This document shows, piece after piece, positions 5,955 through 9,201 of a stretch of DNA of 9,201 nucleotides. Origin of the DNA: an uncultured Clostridia bacterium (GTDB lineage: Bacteria; Bacillota; Clostridia; Oscillospirales; Oscillospiraceae); assembly GCA_946187475.1 (NCBI GenBank), contig CAMHRJ010000067.1:1-9201 (forward strand). Direction: 5' to 3'. Each line of letters starts with the position of its first letter. The stretch's first letter is position 1. The translations under genes and the position numbers were made by a program. Below the pieces are notes generated by a model. That model saw only the letters and a program-made list of their open reading frames with translations, did not search any database and had not been told where the DNA came from.

Positions 5955-6685
5955 CAGGTACCTCCCTGCAAAATCGGCAGCTCCAGAATATCCAGGAAGC
6001 GATGTACAATATAATCGGGACGATTGGCGTCGGTGATGATCTTTTTCTTCAGCTTTTCCGGGCTGATGAAGAGGATGTTGGCCCCGATGCCCGCCGCTAT
6101 GGCGCCGGTGATGTCCCGATCCAGATTGTCCGCCACAGAGGCGCATTCGCCGGGTTCCAGGCCGAGCTGCTCACAGCCCAGCAGGTACATCCGCGGATCA
6201 GGCTTGCGCAGACCCGTCACCGGAGAAAGGATCACCGCGTCGAAATACTCGTCCAGCCCGTCGGCCTTCAGCCACTCAGGAATCTCGTACTCGCCGATGA
6301 GGTTGGAGATGATGCCAAGCTTGTAGCCCCTGGCGTGGAGGGTCTCGATGACTTCCCGTCCGCCCTCCACCACATGTCGCAGGCCCTTGACCTGGCGGTA
6401 CTGGAAGGTGATCTCGTGGCATATCTCCCGCACCTTCTCCTCGTCCATCTCCGGCAGGAGCCACTTGTGCCAGAGCTCGAAATCGCTGCTCTCCTTCATC
6501 TCGCCCAGGGCCCAATCCCGATAGGGCAGATAGCGCTGCTCCACCATGTCGATGAAAGCGTCTGCGTCCTCGTAGCCCGCCAATTCCGCCATGCGCCGTT
6601 TGGCCTTTTCCTGGTGCTCGGGCACGTTTTCCGCAATGCGGAGGGTGCCGCCCAGGTCAAAAAATACACCTTTGATCTTCTTCAC
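5954..6685 (-). CDS. HAD-superfamily hydrolase B (DxGxT variant, GTG start)
   Basis: This 243-residue HAD protein is the closest paralogue of gene A and has the same length. Motif I is FFDLGGTL (nucleophile Asp10, Gly12 in place of the second Asp), motif II GIISNL (Ser127), motif III GLRKPDP (Lys161) and motif IV SVADNLDRD (Asp186, Asp191). In motif IV the usual Gly before Asp is Ala185. The cap has YRDWAL and ELWHKWLLP. The GTG at 6685 is chosen because GAGGAG lies six bases upstream and codes straight into the first strand (KKIKGVFFDLGG); a nearby ATG leads to an immediate stop in another frame, and longer frames only add antisense-type sequence. It starts ten bases after gene C ends, and its own stop overlaps the start of gene A by one base. 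Substrate unknown. Confidence 0.87.
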   Translation of the reverse strand: MKKIKGVFFDLGGTLRIAENVPEHQEKAKRRMAELAGYEDADAFIDMVEQRYLPYRDWALGEMKESSDFELWHKWLLPEMDEEKVREICHEITFQYRQVKGLRHVVEGGREVIETLHARGYKLGIISNLIGEYEIPEWLKADGLDEYFDAVILSPVTGLRKPDPRMYLLGCEQLGLEPGECASVADNLDRDITGAIAAGIGANILFISPEKLKKKIITDANRPDYIVHRFLDILELPILQGGT

Positions 6686-6695
6686 GGTCGTCTCC

Positions 6696-7424
6696 TCATG
6701 CTCTGTGCGGGAACAGATCCAGCAGCTCAGGAATGGACTTGATGGTGTAGTCCGGCAGTACTGTGGGCGCCTTGCCTTCCCGGTCGGCGGTGCCGGCGTC
6801 TTCAAACAGCACCATAGCACCGAAGTTTGCGGCCTTGGCTCCCTCCACGTCCCGAACCGGGTTATCCCCAACATAGGCGCAGTTTTCCGGGGCACTGCCG
6901 ATACAGCGAGCAGCCAGCAGGTAGATCGCCGGGTCCGGCTTGCGCAGGCGCACCTTGGACGAGAGGATCACGGTCTGGAAGCAGTCGGCCACACCGTCGC
7001 GGCACATCCAGTCGGGGATCTCGGTCTCGGTGATGGTGTTTGCGATGATGCCGAGCTTGTAGCCCCTGCGCTTCAGCTCCCGCAGGGTCTCCAGGGTGCC
7101 ATCGTGCACAACGCGGCGGCCGTCATGGTCACGCCAAAGGCGGGTCAGCCTGGCGGCGTGGGGTGCCACACGCTCAGCAGGGTAGTCCGGCAGCAGATAC
7201 TGCAGCCAGAGCTCCATTTCGGAGACATCCAAAAGCTCCGTCTTGGCCCATTTGCGATATGCCTTCCAATTCTTCTCGAGCTTGGCAAAAAAAGCGTCAT
7301 GCTCTTCCGTGGAGCCGACAAGCTCCATCAGTTCTCTCTCTGCAGCGGCGGCAAACTCCTTATCCTCCACCACATAGCGCAGCGTCGCGCCAACGTCAAA
7401 GAAAATGGCTTCCAGGTTCTGCAT
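6696..7424 (-). CDS. HAD-superfamily protein C (motif I and motif II both altered)
   Basis: This is a 242-residue HAD-fold protein. Motif I is FFDVGATL: Asp10 is kept, but Gly12 replaces the acid/base Asp and Ala13 follows. Motif II is GIIANT, where Ala128 replaces the Ser or Thr that normally contacts the phosphoryl group. Motif III (RLRKPDP, Lys162) and motif IV (YVGDNPVRD, Asp187, Asp192) are intact. The helical cap contains YRKWAK and ELWLQYLLP, as in genes A and B. With two of four catalytic motifs changed, this copy is the most likely to have lost ordinary phosphatase activity and to act as a binding or regulatory partner, or on a different reaction. The ATG at 7424 has GGGAGGA eight bases upstream; the TTG 33 bases earlier is rejected because it precedes that site. 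It lies 39 bases after gene D. Confidence 0.87.
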   Translation of the reverse strand: MQNLEAIFFDVGATLRYVVEDKEFAAAAERELMELVGSTEEHDAFFAKLEKNWKAYRKWAKTELLDVSEMELWLQYLLPDYPAERVAPHAARLTRLWRDHDGRRVVHDGTLETLRELKRRGYKLGIIANTITETEIPDWMCRDGVADCFQTVILSSKVRLRKPDPAIYLLAARCIGSAPENCAYVGDNPVRDVEGAKAANFGAMVLFEDAGTADREGKAPTVLPDYTIKSIPELLDLFPHRA

Positions 7425-7463
7425 TTTTCCGTCCTCCCTTTCTGCGTTTATGGTCAAACATTC

Positions 7464-8207
7464 TTATCGTTTCAATACAGACGGGATTTCTGCCAGGTCC
7501 TCGATCAGGGCATCCGGCATATAGCCCGAATGCTCCAGCCCCGCGTCCCGATGAGCGATACTGGGGTTTCGGATCTGGATCATCATGGCCCAGCCGGCAT
7601 TGCGTGTGCCGATCACATCCCGGGAAATGGTGTCGCCCACATAGCAAAGCTCTTCCGGCTTCAGACCCATGGCTTTTTCCGCAATGCGGAAGATTTCCGG
7701 CGAGGGCTTGCGGATCCCAGTCTCGGCAGAGGTAATGACACAATCCATCAGCGCCTCGATGCCGTACTCGGCCAGGAAGTGCCGCACGACAGAGCGTGAG
7801 ATGATGTTGCTGATAACGCCCAGGTGCAATCCCATGGCTTTCAGCTCCATCATCGTCTCCTTCAGATGCTCGCGGCGCATCACGCAGGGACGCTCATAAT
7901 CGTAAAGGAAGCTGAGTTCTTCGGCAAAGGGCTCGATCCGTTCGCGTTCAAGCCCGTATTCCCGGAGGTAATAGTCGCTCCAGATTTGCGCCGAGGGAAG
8001 TTCCTGCAGCGTTACTTCGGATTCATGCTTATAGACCTCGCTGTTAATGGCCAGACGCCCAGCCAAAAGCTCAGCGCCGCCTTCCAGCTTGATCCCATAA
8101 TCGGAAAATCTCTCGATCAGCCGCTGCGCGAACCAGAGATCCCGTCCTGGGGGTGAGGAGGATTTGTGCAGTGTGCCGCCCAGGTCGAACAGTACCGCCT
8201 TGATCAT
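7464..8207 (-). CDS. HAD-superfamily hydrolase D, first gene of the operon
   Basis: This 247-residue HAD protein is the most divergent of the four. Motif I is LFDLGGTL (nucleophile Asp8, Gly10 instead of the second Asp), motif II GVISNI (Ser133), motif III GIRKPSP (Lys167) and motif IV YVGDTISRD (Asp192, Asp197). The helical cap (about residues 15-115) shows only a weak version of the signature of the other three, keeping IWSDYYL. The ATG at 8207 is preceded by AAGGAG seven bases upstream; the longer frame from 8258 would run through the proposed operator and is rejected. As the first gene after a divergent control region it is the most likely direct target of the neighbouring LacI-type repressor. 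It could act on a small phosphorylated metabolite, but the Gly in motif I argues for an atypical activity. Confidence 0.88.
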   Translation of the reverse strand: MIKAVLFDLGGTLHKSSSPPGRDLWFAQRLIERFSDYGIKLEGGAELLAGRLAINSEVYKHESEVTLQELPSAQIWSDYYLREYGLERERIEPFAEELSFLYDYERPCVMRREHLKETMMELKAMGLHLGVISNIISRSVVRHFLAEYGIEALMDCVITSAETGIRKPSPEIFRIAEKAMGLKPEELCYVGDTISRDVIGTRNAGWAMMIQIRNPSIAHRDAGLEHSGYMPDALIEDLAEIPSVLKR

Positions 8208-8232
8208 GCTATAGCTCCTTTCCGGCAATCTC

Positions 8233-8250
8233 AAACGTTTCCGAACGTTC
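8233..8250. promoter_or_regulatory. Paired CG-centred palindromes, candidate LacI-family operators
   Basis: AAACGTTT (8233-8240) and GAACGTTC (8243-8250) are both perfect eight-base palindromes with a central CG, the typical core of LacI/GalR operators. Their centres are exactly 10 bases apart, one helical turn. They lie just downstream of the proposed -10 of the HAD operon, at or beyond the predicted start point, where a bound repressor would block initiation or elongation. The likely ligand is the divergent regulator at 8483; this pairing is inferred from position and motif. Confidence 0.6.
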
Positions 8251-8258
8251 TCAACCAA

Positions 8259-8287
8259 AAGATACCGCTTTTTCTTTCACCCGTCAA
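8259..8287 (-). promoter_or_regulatory. Candidate sigma-A promoter of the HAD-gpmI operon
   Basis: Minus-strand TTGACG (8287-8282) and TATCTT (8264-8259) are separated by exactly 17 bases. The -35 matches five of six consensus bases and the -10 four of six. The predicted start falls about seven bases further on, inside the palindrome pair, leaving a leader of about 45 bases before the ATG at 8207. A nearby TTGACA at 8301-8296 has no acceptable -10. Confidence 0.6.
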
Positions 8288-8325
8288 GTATCTATTGTCA
8301 ATGAAAGTTGATTGTTTTAACGATA

Positions 8326-8351
8326 TTCTCAACCGGTTATTTAGGTTGAAC
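8326..8351. repeat. Inverted repeat in the divergent control region
   Basis: TCAACC (8329-8334) and GGTTGA (8344-8349) form an inverted repeat around a nine-base centre, next to the palindrome AACCGGTT (8331-8338). The longer form TTCTCAACC also occurs at 8248-8256, abutting the operator pair, so the motif appears three times between the two genes. It could be a binding site of a second regulator or an upstream half-site; no T tract makes it a terminator. Confidence 0.4.
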
Positions 8352-8381
8352 TAACTGTATTTCACTTTAAAAAATCCATCG

Positions 8382-8468
8382 TTTTCGTTATTTTACACAA
8401 AAATTTGCTTGCTTTTTTTGTGAGGGTGAGTTACAATGTTTTCGTGAATTGTACGGAAATTTTCGTTA
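8382..8468 (+). repeat. Three copies of TTTTCGTKA around the regulator promoter
   Basis: TTTTCGTTA (8382-8390), TTTTCGTGA (8439-8447) and TTTTCGTTA (8460-8468) flank the proposed promoter of the regulator. The first is upstream, the second at the predicted start and the third in the leader. The last copy is half of a near-palindrome, ACGGAAATTTTCGT (8453-8466), with one mismatch. The placement suggests autoregulation by the LacI-type protein or control by another repressor. Confidence 0.45.
8409..8437 (+). promoter_or_regulatory. Candidate promoter of the LacI-family regulator gene
   Basis: TACAAT (8432-8437) is a five-of-six -10 match. TTGCTT (8409-8414) is a weak -35, 17 bases upstream, and a run of seven T fills the spacer. 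The predicted start near 8444 gives a leader of about 40 bases before the ATG at 8483. The -10 is convincing, the -35 is poor. Confidence 0.5.
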
Positions 8469-8482
8469 CAAAGGAGGAGCGT

Positions 8483-9201
8483 ATGAAAAACGTCACCATC
8501 AAGGACGTGGCCAAAGCCGCCGGCGTCTCCTACTCCACCGTCTCCCGCGCGCTGACAGGCAGCCCCGAGATCAGCGAAGAAACCCGAAGCCGGATCCTGC
8601 AGCTTAGCAAAGATATGAACTACACGGCCAACACCGTGGCCCGGGCCATGGTGATGAAGACCACCAAGCTCCTTGGTCTGATCCTCACCAGTGTGAACAA
8701 CCCCTTCATGTCGGAGCTCGCCTATCATATCGACCGGCAGGCCCGCGCCAGAGGCTACAACATCATCCTTTGCAACTCTTCCCGGGATCCTGAGCAGGAG
8801 CGGGAGCTCTTTGAGCTCATGATGGGCCGTCAGGTAGACGGCATCCTCCTTCTCCCCTCCGGGATCGAGAGCTACAACAAGCTCCATCCCTATCTCAGTC
8901 GCATCCCCACCGTGTTCATCGGGGAGAACCTGCGTGAGGTGCCGGAGAGCTATGTATCTGTAGATAACTACCGGGGTGCCCAGATCGGTGTGGAATATCT
9001 GTATAAGCTTGGCCACCGCGATATTCTGTATTTCGGGCGGCGCCGGGGCAGCACGACTCACCAGCTGCGCGCAGAGGGTTATGCCGCTGCCTGTGAGCAT
9101 TTCGGCCTCACCCCGCGCTATTGCAACAACACCTTTTCATTTTCCTCTGTGAAATACGGCTACCAGTTGGCCAAGCAGCTTTTTTCCCGGGAGCGGCATT
9201 T
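8483..9201 (+). CDS. LacI/GalR-family transcriptional regulator, N-terminal part
   Basis: This frame is open to the window edge: 239 residues are visible of a family that usually has about 330-345. Residues 4-25 form the helix-turn-helix (VTIKDVAKAAGVSYSTVSRALTG), and the hinge helix follows in NYTANTVARAM (46-56). The periplasmic-binding-protein-like effector domain starts with LLGLILTSVNNPF (63-75) and includes VDGILLLPS (118-126) and the stretch VSVDNYRGAQIGVEYL (158-173) of the inter-lobe region. Residue 56, usually the Leu that wedges into the central CpG of the operator, is Met. AAGGAGGA lies five bases before the ATG. It is transcribed divergently from the HAD-gpmI operon, so it most likely represses that operon and itself. 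The effector, probably a sugar-like compound or nucleoside, cannot be read from the sequence. Confidence 0.95.
   Translation, partial: MKNVTIKDVAKAAGVSYSTVSRALTGSPEISEETRSRILQLSKDMNYTANTVARAMVMKTTKLLGLILTSVNNPFMSELAYHIDRQARARGYNIILCNSSRDPEQERELFELMMGRQVDGILLLPSGIESYNKLHPYLSRIPTVFIGENLREVPESYVSVDNYRGAQIGVEYLYKLGHRDILYFGRRRGSTTHQLRAEGYAAACEHFGLTPRYCNNTFSFSSVKYGYQLAKQLFSRERH

Noticed and set aside
6591..7799. A 402-codon open frame on the plus strand across three HAD genes
   Set aside because: Antisense to recognised HAD motifs in three genes, with no start signal and no recognisable domain.
8208..8482. A riboswitch, tRNA or CRISPR array in the divergent intergenic region
   Set aside because: There is no cloverleaf, no regularly spaced repeat and no known aptamer pattern; short repeats there fit operator sites.
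8393..9100. A 235-codon open frame on the minus strand opposite the regulator
   Set aside because: The plus strand encodes an unmistakable LacI-family helix-turn-helix and effector domain; the minus-strand product is low-complexity shadow sequence.

Overview
The window looks like chromosomal DNA of a low-GC-phylum but GC-rich anaerobic gut-type Clostridia (Oscillospiraceae-like). This is inferred from the GroEL tail, strong AAGGAGG-type ribosome binding sites, high GC at third codon positions, a K+-dependent Na+-type membrane pyrophosphatase and a LacI-family regulator. No species can be named from the sequence alone.

Layout. (1) 1-240 (+): the last 79 codons of groEL, with a good intrinsic terminator at 375-410. 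(2) 241-585: a gene-poor convergent junction. It holds a short minus-strand relic of what looks like the C-terminus of a CBM6-type glycosidase and a strong GC-rich hairpin beyond hppA. (3) 586-8207 (-): a seven-gene block read right to left. It has four tandem HAD-superfamily genes (7464-8207, 6696-7424, 5954-6685, 5223-5954), a phosphoglycerate-mutase-like gene (3640-5208), an intrinsic terminator, a PfkB-family kinase (2692-3570) and the membrane pyrophosphatase hppA (586-2673). (4) 8208-8482: a divergent control region with a promoter for each side and palindromic CG-centred sites. (5) 8483-9201 (+): a LacI/GalR-family regulator that runs off the window.

The standout observation is that the phosphoglycerate mutase is circularly permuted. 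It carries every landmark of cofactor-independent phosphoglycerate mutase once each, but the protein begins in the middle of the usual transferase domain (around canonical residue 217). It runs to the usual C-terminus, continues through a short linker into the usual N-terminus, and ends where it began. All metal ligands and the phospho-accepting serine are present. One conserved transferase aspartate (the D of DGRD, Asp154 in the Geobacillus stearothermophilus enzyme) is serine.

The four HAD genes are diverged paralogues that all have Gly where phosphatases carry the second (acid/base) Asp of DxDxT; one also lacks the motif II Ser/Thr. With a divergent LacI-type regulator, a kinase resembling Thermotoga TM0415 and a PPi-driven ion pump, the block reads as a regulated phospho-compound metabolism cluster rather than ordinary glycolysis. 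Its substrate cannot be deduced from sequence.
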